Assembly (NCBI GenBank): GCA_001487125.1
Contig: LN913011.1
Coordinates: 279,723 to 343,722, forward strand
From: Gabonibacter massiliensis
GTDB taxonomy: Bacteria; Bacteroidota; Bacteroidia; Bacteroidales; Marinifilaceae
Length of the DNA stretch: 64,000 bases
Direction of reading: 5' to 3'
Positions 1 to 9,458 of this stretch are shown here, piece after piece. The translations under genes and the position numbers were made by a program. The notes beneath the pieces were generated by a model, which was not told the origin of the DNA, ran no database searches, and was given only the letters and a program-made list of their open reading frames with translations. The first letter of the stretch is position 1. Each line of letters begins with the position of its first letter.

Positions 1-728
1 AAGGACAACAATCCGTGGCGATGAGCATAAAGGGGTGTTTCCCGGTGTTCCAGGTAAGGTCCCATGCCTACCATATCGATATCCATGGACTGGAGAAGAA
101 GCAAATCGTTCGCGAGATCTTCCAAGGTCTGAAAAGGTAGTCCGATCATGACTCCCGTACCTGTTTGGTAACCGCATTGCTGTAAATATTCGATGCATTT
201 TAGTCTTGCGGCGTGTGAGTGCAGTGCGTTATTCGGATGAATTTTGGAATAAAGGTTTGGATTCGAGGTCTCGAATCGGAGTAGATAGCGATGAGCTCCG
301 GCGTCGAACCAGCGCTGATAGGTTTCCCGACTCTGTTCTCCCAATGATAGCGTAATACCCAATTCGTTGTTACTTCTCTGTTTAATCTCTTTCAGCAAAT
401 GTTCAACGCGTCGGACGAACGAGGAATCATTGCGTTCTCCGCCCTGTAGCACGATGGACCCGAATCGGTGAGTATACGCGAAATCTGCGGCTTCCAATAT
501 CTCCTGATCGGTAAGTGTATAACGGGCTGTTCCGGTGTTCGATTTTCTGATCCCGCAATAAAAGCAGTCTTTGATGCAGATGTTGGATATCTCTATCAGG
601 CCGCGCAAATAAACCCCGTTCCCGATATATGTTGTTCTTATTTTTTCGGCTTCATCGTAAAGATTTTCTTCTTCCTTGCCCGAGCAGGAGAGTCTGTATA
701 CCAAATCAGAAATAGCGTATTTTTCCAC
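1..728 (-). CDS. hydE: [FeFe]-hydrogenase maturase HydE (3' part cut off by window edge)
   Basis: Radical-SAM enzyme that acts with HydF and HydG to build the H-cluster of [FeFe]-hydrogenases. About 242 N-terminal residues are visible; the C-terminus lies outside the window. The translated minus strand reads VYLRGLIEISNICIKDCFYC, carrying the CX3CX2C motif that binds the radical-SAM [4Fe-4S] cluster in a context typical of HydE, followed by QGGE and a TIM-barrel-like continuation. There is no in-frame ATG. The likely start is the GTG at 728-726, about 20 nt below the predicted transcription start of a TACCTTTG -7 box at 761-754. It is divergent from the gene at 820. Its presence implies the cell makes or uses H2, but no hydrogenase structural gene is in view. 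Biotin-synthase-like relatives are the main alternative. Confidence 0.85.
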   Translation of the reverse strand, partial: MEKYAISDLVYRLSCSGKEEENLYDEAEKIRTTYIGNGVYLRGLIEISNICIKDCFYCGIRKSNTGTARYTLTDQEILEAADFAYTHRFGSIVLQGGERNDSSFVRRVEHLLKEIKQRSNNELGITLSLGEQSRETYQRWFDAGAHRYLLRFETSNPNLYSKIHPNNALHSHAARLKCIEYLQQCGYQTGTGVMIGLPFQTLEDLANDLLLLQSMDIDMVGMGPYLEHRETPLYAHRHGLLS

Positions 729-753
729 CGTGCTTTGTTTTTGTTCGATATCG

Positions 754-761
754 CAAAGGTA
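754..761 (-). promoter_or_regulatory. -7 box of hydE promoter
   Basis: Minus-strand TACCTTTG matches the Bacteroidota -7 consensus TAnnTTTG. No clear -33 TTTG is seen. It lies about 26 nt above the proposed GTG start and supports that start. Confidence 0.5.
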
Positions 762-819
762 AGAAAAAGCCGGGATATAAAATATTTTGCTAAATTTGTT
801 CTCGTAAAGTTTTTCGGAT

Positions 820-3549
820 ATGGCCAAGAAAATCGTACTGATCCTTTTGGGAGTTTTATTGATGGGATGTATCGTTTGGATCCTGTGGAGGGTAAATGAA
901 CGGGAACAAGGTTCGGATGTTCCGAAAGAGGCATTTATTCCCAATAATTCGGCCGTGGTGTTGAATGTTCGCGCCGATGTGAGCTTATCGCCTCGATTGA
1001 AAGAAGCGTTTGCGACTGAATGGGCTAACTATCAGAAAAGTATATTTTACAGGAGCATCGATACCTTGCAAAAATTGAAATTGACGGAAAACACGTCGTG
1101 GGTTTTGGCGTTAAGGCGGGAAGGAAAGAAAAGTGTCCGTTTTTTGTATATTTTGAATCGGGTTCCGGCGGCTTCGCGAAGCGAGGTGATTCGTTTTTTG
1201 GCGGATTACTACGCGAAATCGGGGCTTAAAGAACGTTCATACGATAAATTTAAGATTTACTCTTTAAGAGATAAGGAGACGGAAGTTTATTTTACCGTGG
1301 TGGGCGGCATGGTTTTATTGTCGGATTCCGAATTATATTTGGAAGACGCGTTGAAACAGATTGGTGAGGATAAAAAAAACGATCCGGAGAGTATACCTGT
1401 ATATAAAAATATAACCCGTTATTTTTCGGAAACGGCAGGGATGAATATTTTTTTAAATACTTCTTGTTTTTCGGATGTATGGCCCCTGTACATGAGCCGG
1501 AATGTTGTTTCTCCTCGTTTGGATCCAACCAAATGGTTCAAATGGGGAGCTTTGGACGGAGAAATTCAATCTGACGGGATCGGTTTTAATGGTTTCATGT
1601 ATTATGGCGGAATGAAAGCCACGTTCCTGAATGTTTTTAAGGGGCAACAACCGATGGCTTCCCGTATCGAAGGAGTTATTCCTTCCGGCGTGAATGCCGT
1701 TACGGTCTTGAACTTAAGCGATACGAGAGCTTATCTGACGGCATTGGAAACGTTTCGTCACAAGGCAGGTATTATTGAACACGCGAGGAAAAGAAAATCG
1801 GAGTTCACCCGGCTGTTCGGAGAGGAAGTGGAGGCGAGTTGGAGGGAATTGCTACAGGGAGAGTTTGCCAAAGGCGTATTTTCCTATGATCCGGAAAACA
1901 AGGAAGAAGAAGGCTTCGTGATGGTATATTTGAAGTCCGGCAGTTTGGGACGGGCTTTATTGAAAAATATGCTTGGGAACTATGCCGTTAAGGTTAATAT
2001 AAATGAAGCTTCTCTCGAGAGAACGACCGCTTTGGATCAGGAGAAAAAAGTTGCGTATTATAAAATGCCCGTGACGGATTTTGCCGGGGTATTGTGGGGA
2101 TATATATGGGATGGTGTACCTTCTCGCTTTGCCATGATTCAGGATAATTATTTGATATTGGCTTCTTCCGAATCGGTCATACGACGTTTTGCAGAGAACT
2201 ATATGCGACGTCTGAATGTTCAGGATATGGATTGGTACAAGAAGACCCGGGTGAAGATGTCTGCCAAATACAACTGGATGTATCTGGCGGAAACGGGAGG
2301 TATGTATCCTTTCTATCGGGATATGGCGAATGATGGCTTGAAGGATTTTCTGACTCAAAATAAAGAACGTTTAGATGTGTTTTCTTCGTTCGGTTTACAG
2401 TGGATCAGTGAAGACGAGATGTTGTATCAAAGCGTTTTCCTGAATACGGAAAAAGTCGAGCAGCCGCCGGCACAAGTCGTTTGGCAAACGAAATTAGACG
2501 CTAAACTCACGATGAAACCTGTGGTTGTCGTTAATCATAATAATGGGGAGAGGGAATTGTTTGTACAAGATGACTCCCGTACCGTCTATTTGATTAACGA
2601 TATGGGAAGGATTCTATGGAAACTGCCGATAGACGGAAAGATTAATAGTGAGGTGTATCAAGTTGATTTTTATAAAAACGGGAAATTGCAATATCTTTTC
2701 TCTACCTCGGAAAAGCTTTACCTGATCGATCGGAATGGAAATTATTTACCTCGTTATCCTCTGGCATTTAAGAGTTCATGCCCTTCCGGTATAACGGTTT
2801 ATGATTACGATAACGACCGAAATTATCGGGTGTTCGCTCCCTGTGCAGACCGGAAAATATATTTGTATGAGTTATCCGGAGATCTCGTTGAGGGGTGGAG
2901 TCAGCCTCAAAGTGATAATGATCCGGTTTCTAAAGTATACTATTTCAGAGTTGCGGATAAAGATTATATCGTGTTTGCCGATCGATATCGAATCTATATT
3001 TTGGATCGAAGAGGACGGGAACGGGTAAAGGTGCAAACTTTATACGATCTGCTCCCGGGAACGGTGATTTACTTGACGGGAAAGGAGCAGAATGAATCTT
3101 TGGTTTTTGGAAGTGCCGGAGGCGAATTGCAGTTTGTTGATTTTAATGGAGCATCCCGGTCGTTGAAACCGGATAAAATTACGGCCGGCTATCTGTTTAA
3201 TGTAGCCGATACGGATGGAGACGGAAATGATGATTTCATATTTTCGAACGGAGAGCATGTATACGTGTATGACCGGAACGGTAAGGTGTTATGGGAAACA
3301 GGAGTGAAAGAGGGACGGTTGGGCTTTCCTTACGTGTATCGTTTTTCAGCCCGTGATACGCGTGTGGGAACATTGGATGGATCTCATTCAGAATTGTATT
3401 TGTTGGACAAAGGGAGTCAGTCGAACGGTTTTCCGATTACCGGGACGTCTGCTTTTTCTATCGTATTTCAAAATACCGGAAAGGTAGGTTTTTACCTCTA
3501 TGTAGGAAGCGAGAACGATAGTTTATTAAAATACCGGTTTATAAGATAA
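820..3549 (+). CDS. DUF3352-like protein with C-terminal beta-propeller-like region
   Basis: A 909-residue protein with one N-terminal membrane segment or uncleaved signal (about residues 4-24) and no other obvious membrane span, so most of it should be periplasmic. Residues about 35-560 resemble the Bacteroidota DUF3352 type. From about 580 onward short repeats of the form YLIDRNGNYLPRYPL and VYDRNGKVLWETG, plus a calcium-type DTDGDGNDDF stretch, suggest a PQQ/FG-GAP-like beta-propeller. The function is unknown; a surface or envelope scaffold is inference. A -7-like TAAATTTG at 791-798 precedes the ATG. It is followed after 86 bp by a lipoprotein gene with its own promoter. Confidence 0.7.
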   Translation: MAKKIVLILLGVLLMGCIVWILWRVNEREQGSDVPKEAFIPNNSAVVLNVRADVSLSPRLKEAFATEWANYQKSIFYRSIDTLQKLKLTENTSWVLALRREGKKSVRFLYILNRVPAASRSEVIRFLADYYAKSGLKERSYDKFKIYSLRDKETEVYFTVVGGMVLLSDSELYLEDALKQIGEDKKNDPESIPVYKNITRYFSETAGMNIFLNTSCFSDVWPLYMSRNVVSPRLDPTKWFKWGALDGEIQSDGIGFNGFMYYGGMKATFLNVFKGQQPMASRIEGVIPSGVNAVTVLNLSDTRAYLTALETFRHKAGIIEHARKRKSEFTRLFGEEVEASWRELLQGEFAKGVFSYDPENKEEEGFVMVYLKSGSLGRALLKNMLGNYAVKVNINEASLERTTALDQEKKVAYYKMPVTDFAGVLWGYIWDGVPSRFAMIQDNYLILASSESVIRRFAENYMRRLNVQDMDWYKKTRVKMSAKYNWMYLAETGGMYPFYRDMANDGLKDFLTQNKERLDVFSSFGLQWISEDEMLYQSVFLNTEKVEQPPAQVVWQTKLDAKLTMKPVVVVNHNNGERELFVQDDSRTVYLINDMGRILWKLPIDGKINSEVYQVDFYKNGKLQYLFSTSEKLYLIDRNGNYLPRYPLAFKSSCPSGITVYDYDNDRNYRVFAPCADRKIYLYELSGDLVEGWSQPQSDNDPVSKVYYFRVADKDYIVFADRYRIYILDRRGRERVKVQTLYDLLPGTVIYLTGKEQNESLVFGSAGGELQFVDFNGASRSLKPDKITAGYLFNVADTDGDGNDDFIFSNGEHVYVYDRNGKVLWETGVKEGRLGFPYVYRFSARDTRVGTLDGSHSELYLLDKGSQSNGFPITGTSAFSIVFQNTGKVGFYLYVGSENDSLLKYRFIR

Positions 3550-3562
3550 TATTTTTAACATC

Positions 3563-3596
3563 TTTGATATTTCTTTTGATTTTATACTTATATTTG
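3563..3596 (+). promoter_or_regulatory. Promoter for the lipoprotein/barrel pair
   Basis: TTTG at 3563-3566, a 22-nt spacer and TATATTTG at 3589-3596, close to the Bacteroidota consensus. It sits about 40 nt above the ATG at 3636. Confidence 0.6.
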
Positions 3597-3635
3597 TTTT
3601 CTAAGAAGTATTAAGTATAATAATAACTGTAATTT

Positions 3636-5216
3636 ATGACAAAAGTGTGTGTGTGGAAACACTACCTGATAATCGCATTATTGGGTATGTGTATTATTTC
3701 TTGTGGCGATTCGGAGCTTTTTAACTCGGACAAAATGACCGAAGCTATCGAATGGGAGCCTGATTTTATACTGCCGGTAGGACATGGGAATTATACCATG
3801 TGGGATTTATTGAATCCTTATGATCCGGAAGAGTCGATGATCGAACGTGATAACCGGATTATCATTAATTACGAAGAAAAAGAGATCGTGCGTTTGGAAG
3901 CGAAAGATTTCTGGGATATGCCGGAACAACAAATTTCGTTGAACACAAATCTTATTTTATCTTTAACTCCAATTACCGGGAATTTACCCGGGGACATTCA
4001 TATCCCCGGTCAGGGGGGTGAGGCTCATTTTGATTTCGGAGAAATCGGAAAACTCTCCTTTCTTTCGGCCAAGGTAAGGTTTTCCGGGGAGCTTCCGGCT
4101 TGTTCCTTTAGTTATGTCGTAACGTTGACCCTGCCCGACGTGCAAGATGAGGCAGGTAATCCTTTTAGGATGGAACGCGTTGTAAACGCGAATCAAGCGG
4201 GTATCTTTTTCGAAGATCGGGAGTTGGAGTTCGATATGAGTGAGGAGAGCGACCGGATTCGTTATCGGATCGACTTTTTTATTCCGAAAGATCAAGAGGT
4301 GGAAATAGCGGCCGGGGAGTCCTTGAAGTTGGAATTTTTATTATCTGACGTCGTGTTCCATAAGGTTATCGGGCAGATAAATCCTCCGATGATCCCTATT
4401 GATCCGGGATGTTTTGAAATGAATATCGATTTTTGGAATGATATAACGGGTGATTTTTATTTTGCGGATCCCTCGTTGAAATTGATTTTGAAGAGCCGGG
4501 GAATTGATATCCCGATTAAACTGGATCCTGCTTTTATAGCTTATAAAGAAGGAGAAACAAGACACTTCACGGGAGGACCGCTTCTCTTCGATACGTTTAA
4601 TGAGACGGGCGAAACGGTAAACGAAAAGGGGTATACGAAGGATAATTCCAATGTGGACGAATTACTTTCCCTACCGCCTAAAGATTCCGTTGCGTATAGC
4701 GGTAATATAATAATTAATGAAGGAGGGGTGCAAACAGCGTGTGTCATTGAGGAAAACGCGGAACTATCGGCCGATGTGAAAGTGGAGATACCGCTTTACT
4801 TTAGCGCCGAGAATCTTACTTTCCGGGATACCATTAAAGATATAGATTTGGATAATCCGGACCAGATTAAAAAGATGGCCTTGATTTTAAGGGCCAAGAA
4901 CGGTACTCCTTTGAAAATCGGGGTAAAGGAGTTCTTGATGGTGGATGAGAATTTTCAGGAGGTAGACCGGATCAATGCGGATGAATTGATCGATGTGCCG
5001 GAGATCGATGCCGACGGTAATGTCATTGCCGTAAAGGAGGGGGAACATATCGTGGAGCTGTCCGAGACCAATATAGATAATTTGGAACGAACGAAACATC
5101 TGATATTGATCGCCAGCATGATGACAGCCGGTGACGGACAAATTCCGGTAGAAGTGAAAGCGGACGCCAAACTTGAATTGAAAGTGTTAGTGAAGGTCAA
5201 ACTCGGTATCAAGTAA
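3636..5216 (+). CDS. Predicted lipoprotein, function unknown
   Basis: A 526-residue protein with a lipoprotein signal peptide. A hydrophobic stretch ends in the lipobox IISC, with the acylated Cys at about residue 23, so it is anchored to an envelope membrane. The mature part is rich in beta-prone segments and acidic residues and has no motif I recognise. It is followed after 18 bp by a DUF5723-type barrel gene, so the two are probably co-transcribed from the promoter at 3563-3596 and may form an envelope complex. That partnership is inferred from position only. It ends in a Lys/Val-rich beta-like segment. Confidence 0.65.
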   Translation: MTKVCVWKHYLIIALLGMCIISCGDSELFNSDKMTEAIEWEPDFILPVGHGNYTMWDLLNPYDPEESMIERDNRIIINYEEKEIVRLEAKDFWDMPEQQISLNTNLILSLTPITGNLPGDIHIPGQGGEAHFDFGEIGKLSFLSAKVRFSGELPACSFSYVVTLTLPDVQDEAGNPFRMERVVNANQAGIFFEDRELEFDMSEESDRIRYRIDFFIPKDQEVEIAAGESLKLEFLLSDVVFHKVIGQINPPMIPIDPGCFEMNIDFWNDITGDFYFADPSLKLILKSRGIDIPIKLDPAFIAYKEGETRHFTGGPLLFDTFNETGETVNEKGYTKDNSNVDELLSLPPKDSVAYSGNIIINEGGVQTACVIEENAELSADVKVEIPLYFSAENLTFRDTIKDIDLDNPDQIKKMALILRAKNGTPLKIGVKEFLMVDENFQEVDRINADELIDVPEIDADGNVIAVKEGEHIVELSETNIDNLERTKHLILIASMMTAGDGQIPVEVKADAKLELKVLVKVKLGIK

Positions 5217-5234
5217 GATTAAAATGTATCCAAA

Positions 5235-6629
5235 ATGAAAAAAATAATTACTATTATATCTTTTTTTCTTGTCCTCTTTCCTTGTTTCGTGATGGCTCAG
5301 GACGGGAACAATACGCTTTATTTTTTATCCAATTCTCCTCAACGGGTGAAATTGAACCCGGCTTATCAACCGGAGTATAAAACTTACGTGGGAATACCCG
5401 GACTAAGCGGTATTTCTTTGAATTTCAGCAATGCCTTTAAGGTTGACGACCTGTTAAGATGGGGAACGGGAGACAAGGCGGATTCCGTAATCTACGATGT
5501 GAACCGTTTGCATAAGGCTTTGCGGGAGAAGAATTCCCTCGTTTTGAACACGGAAGTACCTATTTTAGCCATCGGTTTTCGAATTAATTCCTGGTATGCA
5601 ACTTTCGATATCACCCAAAAGAATGATATTGTCTTTAGTTTTAATAAAGATATTATCACCTTCTTCAAGGAAGGTAATGCGAATTATCTTGGTCAGACGT
5701 TTGACTGGGGTGGTTTGGGGTTAAAAGTAACGGCATACAATGAAATAGGTTTCGGATTATCCAAGAGAGTAAATGACCGGTTGACCGTCGGAGGACGTTT
5801 TAAGGTTTTATTCGGGATTGCCAATGCCGATATGACCGATTCGAAGATGGGGGTTTACTCTTCGCCGGACGGAGATACGATCCGACTCTCTTCCCGTCAG
5901 AATATTCGCGTCTCGGCTCCGATAAAGTACACGAAAGACGGGGAGTACGTGGAGTGGGATAATATTGAGTTTGATGAGGATGCCGTCGATGCCAAATTTC
6001 TTATCGGAACAGGTAATCTGGGATTTGGCGTGGATTTGGGTGCTCAGTATAAATTGCTGGACAAGCTGACCCTGTATGCGAGTGTGTTGGATTTAGGTTT
6101 TATCCGTTGGGAAGAGAATACTTATAATTTCAAACAAAACACAAGTTTTGATTGGACAGGGGCCGATCTTTCCAATAGTCTTAATAAGGATGATCCGAAT
6201 TATAAGGATTTCGGCGATGCCTTTGAGGAGATGACCGATTCATTGGAAAATCGTTTCCGGTTAACGGATAAGCAGGCGGCCTATACTACGATGCTGAACG
6301 CGAAAATATACGCGGGTGCAACTTATCAGTTGAAAGAGTGGGTTAATTTCGGTGGTCTCTTAAAAGCCTCGGTCATGGATGGACGTTTCTTTCCCGCGAT
6401 AACCTTGTCCGCTAATTTACGCCCGATTCGGAATATCGGCGCTTCGGTATCTTATTCTATGATAAATGGAGATTTTGCTAATGTGGGAGCGGCATTAACG
6501 GCTAAATTCGGTCCGTTCCAGTTTTTCGTGGTGACGGATAATGTCTTGGCGGCCAATTATACGAGTACTCGGACGGCGAGTGCGCGATTCGGCTTTAATC
6601 TGCTTTTCGGACATTACCAGAGAAGATGA
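5235..6629 (+). CDS. DUF5723-like outer-membrane beta-barrel protein
   Basis: 464 residues with a cleavable signal peptide (MKKIITIISFFLVLFPCF then VMAQ). The mature protein begins DGNNTLYFLSNSPQRVKLNP, typical of the Bacteroidota DUF5723 group. It contains many alternating beta strands and ends with an aromatic-containing strand (FGFNLLFGHY), as expected of an outer-membrane barrel. It is the second gene of a pair with the lipoprotein gene just upstream. A strong bidirectional terminator follows 10 bp after the stop. Substrate or function is not known for the family. Confidence 0.7.
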   Translation: MKKIITIISFFLVLFPCFVMAQDGNNTLYFLSNSPQRVKLNPAYQPEYKTYVGIPGLSGISLNFSNAFKVDDLLRWGTGDKADSVIYDVNRLHKALREKNSLVLNTEVPILAIGFRINSWYATFDITQKNDIVFSFNKDIITFFKEGNANYLGQTFDWGGLGLKVTAYNEIGFGLSKRVNDRLTVGGRFKVLFGIANADMTDSKMGVYSSPDGDTIRLSSRQNIRVSAPIKYTKDGEYVEWDNIEFDEDAVDAKFLIGTGNLGFGVDLGAQYKLLDKLTLYASVLDLGFIRWEENTYNFKQNTSFDWTGADLSNSLNKDDPNYKDFGDAFEEMTDSLENRFRLTDKQAAYTTMLNAKIYAGATYQLKEWVNFGGLLKASVMDGRFFPAITLSANLRPIRNIGASVSYSMINGDFANVGAALTAKFGPFQFFVVTDNVLAANYTSTRTASARFGFNLLFGHYQRR

Positions 6630-6639
6630 AGTAAAAAAA

Positions 6640-6668
6640 AGCCCGCCTGTTTGGCGGGCTTTTTTTAT
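6640..6668. terminator. Bidirectional intrinsic terminator
   Basis: Perfect 8-bp stem AGCCCGCC/GGCGGGCT with a 5-nt loop, flanked by an A-run on the left and a T-run on the right. It serves both the barrel gene (plus) and the alpha-oxoamine synthase (minus). Confidence 0.9.
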
Positions 6669-7915
6669 AGAGCGTTGGCATCGACCACCGTCTCTTTATT
6701 GTATTCTCCGTTGGCTAATTTTTTGGCCACGGCTTTAAAGGCTTGTACCGTATATTCCACATCCTCCATCGTATGCATGGCAGTTGGAATCAGGCGAAGT
6801 AGCAATTGTCCTTTGGGAATCACCGGATAAACCACGATAGAACAGAAAAGATTGTAATTTTCTCTTAAATCCATGGCTACTTGAGTTCCTTCGGCAACAC
6901 TACCGGATAGGTAAACGGGAGTAACCGGAGAGTTCGTTTTGCCGATGTTTAAACCGTCTGCTTTCAATCCGCTCTGTAAAGCCCGGACGATCGTCCACAA
7001 TTTTTCTCTTAATTCCGGCTTGCTTCTCAGCAACTCCAGCCTTTTGATGGCTCCTTCCACCATGGGCATGGGTAAGGATTTGGCAAACGTTTGGGAACGC
7101 ATATTGTATCTCAGGTACATGCATATATCTTCTTCACAGGCAATAAAAGCCCCGATGCCTGCCATCGCTTTGGCGAAGGTCGCAAAGTAGAGGTCTATTT
7201 GGTCCATTACCCCGAAATGATCTCCGGTTCCCGCACCGTTCGGTCCCATCGTCCCGAAACCGTGTGCGTCATCGACCAACAGCCGGAAATTGAAATCTTT
7301 TTTCATGGCCACGATCTCGTCTAATTTTCCCAAGTCTCCGGCCATTCCGAAAAGACCTTCCGTTATGACGAGAATACCCCCTCCGGTTCCTTCTACCCAT
7401 TTGGTAGCCCGTTCGAGTTGTTTACGCAGACTCTCCATATCGTTATGTTGGTATACATAACGTTTTGCCGGAGATAAACGCAGGCCGTCCATAATGCAGG
7501 CATGGTCTTCGGCATCGTAAACGATACAGTCATGACGGCAAGTCATAGCGTCAATAATAGAGACCATACCCTGATACCCGAAATTCAATAAAAATGCATC
7601 CGGTTTGCCTACGAAGTCGGCTAATTGGGATTCCAAATATTCATGACGGGAAGTTTGTCCACTCATCATGCGGGCTCCCATAGGATAAGCCATGCCGTAT
7701 TTTGCCGCAGCTTCGGCATCCGCTTTTCTTACTTCAGGATCGTTAGCGAGACCGATATAATTATTTAAACTCCAGTTTAACATTTCTTTCCCGCGGAATT
7801 TCATCCTGGGACCGATTTCTCCTTCTAATTTCGGAAATGAAAAATAGCCATGAGCTTGCTTGGCATATTGTCCAATATTTCCTTTCTGATTTTTTACTCT
7901 TTCAAAAATGTCCAC
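6665..7915 (-). CDS. Alpha-oxoamine synthase (serine palmitoyltransferase / cysteate acyltransferase type)
   Basis: A 416-residue PLP-dependent fold-type I enzyme that condenses an amino acid with an acyl-CoA or acyl-ACP. Visible motifs are the DAEDHACIMDG substrate/PLP region, LLVDDAHGFGTMG with the PLP-binding Asp and His, and TFAKAMAGIGAF with the Schiff-base Lys at about residue 250. The length and the N-terminal segment with GYFSFPKLEG match Bacteroidota enzymes annotated as glycine C-acetyltransferase or serine palmitoyltransferase. In this phylum such genes start sphingolipid (serine substrate) or sulfonolipid (cysteate substrate) synthesis. Which substrate is used cannot be read from the sequence. 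It is transcribed alone, with a TACCTTTG -7 box at 7969-7962 and the shared terminator at 6640. Confidence 0.8.
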   Translation of the reverse strand: MDIFERVKNQKGNIGQYAKQAHGYFSFPKLEGEIGPRMKFRGKEMLNWSLNNYIGLANDPEVRKADAEAAAKYGMAYPMGARMMSGQTSRHEYLESQLADFVGKPDAFLLNFGYQGMVSIIDAMTCRHDCIVYDAEDHACIMDGLRLSPAKRYVYQHNDMESLRKQLERATKWVEGTGGGILVITEGLFGMAGDLGKLDEIVAMKKDFNFRLLVDDAHGFGTMGPNGAGTGDHFGVMDQIDLYFATFAKAMAGIGAFIACEEDICMYLRYNMRSQTFAKSLPMPMVEGAIKRLELLRSKPELREKLWTIVRALQSGLKADGLNIGKTNSPVTPVYLSGSVAEGTQVAMDLRENYNLFCSIVVYPVIPKGQLLLRLIPTAMHTMEDVEYTVQAFKAVAKKLANGEYNKETVVDANAL

Positions 7916-8059
7916 GTCGATAATATTTTGAAATTCTTAAATTTTTGATACAAATACGAAGCAAAGGTAACTAAAAATTCTTATAATGGAGGATTTCTTT
8001 TTGAAAAGTTGTTTTTGTCTTTTACTCTGTTTTTTCAAAAAGAAATGTGGATGAACTTA

Positions 8060-8089
8060 TTGCATATTGATATTTATAGATTATCTTTG
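8060..8089 (+). promoter_or_regulatory. bamD promoter
   Basis: TTG at 8060-8062, a 19-nt spacer and TATCTTTG at 8082-8089. Because it lies downstream of the upstream in-frame ATG at 8009, it shows that the bamD start is at 8111 or 8114. Confidence 0.75.
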
Positions 8090-8110
8090 CGTGATGCAAA
8101 AACAGCGCTT

Positions 8111-8986
8111 ATGATGAAGAATTTTTTAGGTTTTCTGCTTGTTATCGTACTAATGAGTTCCTGTGGGGAGTACCAAAAACTTTTGAAGAGTGGGGATTAT
8201 TCTCTTATGTATAAAAAGGCGGTGGAATATTATAATAAAGGAGATTATACAAGGGCTTTGAATTTGTTTGACGGTATTCGGACTGTCTTCGCGGGAACCG
8301 CAAGAGCCCAAACCATAGCATATTACCGGGCTTTTTGTACCTATAACCAGAAAGATTACGAAAATGCGGCCGAACTGTTTAAGCAGTTTGTGGCGATGTT
8401 TCCGGAAAGTTCCTACATGGAAGAGTGTCTGTATATGATGGGATATTGTAATTATTTGGCTTCGCCGAGAGTGCGTTTGGATCAGACGACAACGGAAAAG
8501 GCCATGAGTAATTTCCAACTGTACCTGAGTCGTTATCCTAATTCTACGCGTAAGGAGTTAATAAATAAATACATGGATGACATGAGAGATAAACTCTCTT
8601 ACAAAGCTTATTTGGGAGCGGAAAACTATTATTTGCGGGAACATTACAAGGCCGCTGTCGTCAGCCTGGAGAATTGTCTGAAAGATTTCCCCGGAACGAA
8701 ATACCGGGAGAGAATCATGTGGATGTTGTTTAATTCCAAATACGAGATGGCTGTGAATAGCGTGGAGGATAAAAAATACGAACGTTACACGGCAGCGAAA
8801 GAAGAGTATTACTATTTCGTGGATGAGTATCCCAATAGTGTGTATGCGAAGGAGATGGCCAAGAAATACGAAGTATTGAACGATTTCCTGAAACAATACG
8901 ACGATCCGGACGAATACAAGGAGGATGAGCTGAACAGTCAAACGGATTCCGCGCATCAAGAAGGTCAGAATAATCAGAATAAATAA
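8111..8986 (+). CDS. bamD: Outer-membrane assembly lipoprotein BamD
   Basis: Lipoprotein of the BAM complex that inserts beta-barrels into the outer membrane. The signal peptide MMKNFLGFLLVIVLMSSCGE has lipobox MSSC, with the lipidated Cys at about residue 18. TPR-like repeats follow (YYNKGDYTRALNLFD, YYRAFCTYNQKDYENAAELF, YYLREHYKAAVVSLE). The C-terminal tail is acidic and Gln/Asn-rich. I chose the ATG at 8111 over the in-frame ATG at 8009 because a good promoter lies between them and the lipobox spacing fits only the later start. It is followed 17 bp later by rpoZ, a usual Bacteroidota arrangement. Confidence 0.9.
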   Translation: MMKNFLGFLLVIVLMSSCGEYQKLLKSGDYSLMYKKAVEYYNKGDYTRALNLFDGIRTVFAGTARAQTIAYYRAFCTYNQKDYENAAELFKQFVAMFPESSYMEECLYMMGYCNYLASPRVRLDQTTTEKAMSNFQLYLSRYPNSTRKELINKYMDDMRDKLSYKAYLGAENYYLREHYKAAVVSLENCLKDFPGTKYRERIMWMLFNSKYEMAVNSVEDKKYERYTAAKEEYYYFVDEYPNSVYAKEMAKKYEVLNDFLKQYDDPDEYKEDELNSQTDSAHQEGQNNQNK

Positions 8987-9003
8987 TTATATTCAAATTA
9001 ACC

Positions 9004-9360
9004 ATGGTAGATTTTAAGAAAGTAAAGGCACCGAATAATACCATTACAAGGAATACGGCTGCGTTAGCCGGTAAGGCGGATAATATTTATGAAGCTGTTG
9101 CTGTCATTGGAAAACGTGCCAATCAGATTTCGGTTGAAATGAAAGAAGAGTTGAGCAGGAAACTTCAGGAGTTTGCCTCGTACGCGGATAATTTGGAGGA
9201 GATATTTGAAAATCGCGAACAGATCGAGATTTCCAAGTATTACGAGCGTATTCCTAAACCGGTGTTGATCGCTACTCAGGAGTTTGAGGATGGCGAACTT
9301 TATTTTCGTAATCCGGCAAAGGAAAAAGGAGGGGTAAAGTCGGAGGAAGAGGAAGAATAG
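9004..9360 (+). CDS. rpoZ: RNA polymerase omega subunit
   Basis: 118-residue omega/Rpb6-like subunit that aids RNA polymerase assembly. It shows the core NIYEAVAVIGKRANQI helix and the Bacteroidota-type C-terminal extension with YYERIPKP and a glutamate-rich end. It is co-transcribed with bamD (17-bp gap) and followed by a terminator at 9402, so coaBC downstream is probably a separate unit. Position between bamD and coaBC matches the conserved order in the phylum. Confidence 0.9.
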   Translation: MVDFKKVKAPNNTITRNTAALAGKADNIYEAVAVIGKRANQISVEMKEELSRKLQEFASYADNLEEIFENREQIEISKYYERIPKPVLIATQEFEDGELYFRNPAKEKGGVKSEEEEE

Positions 9361-9401
9361 AGTAAGACGGATAACGGGAGGATTATCAGAGAAGATAAAA
9401 G

Positions 9402-9436
9402 GGCTGTCGGATGAATTTTCGGACAGCCTCTTTTTT
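9402..9436 (+). terminator. Terminator after rpoZ
   Basis: Stem GGCTGTC/GACAGCC (9402-9408 and 9422-9428) followed by a run of seven Ts. It lies over the in-frame upstream ATG of coaBC at 9411, arguing for the later coaBC start. Confidence 0.8.
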
Positions 9437-9458
9437 TCAGGTGATTAAAAAAAGAATT

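Noticed and set aside
8009..8110. Longer BamD start at 8009
   Set aside because: The bamD promoter lies inside this stretch, and the added residues would bury the lipoprotein signal.
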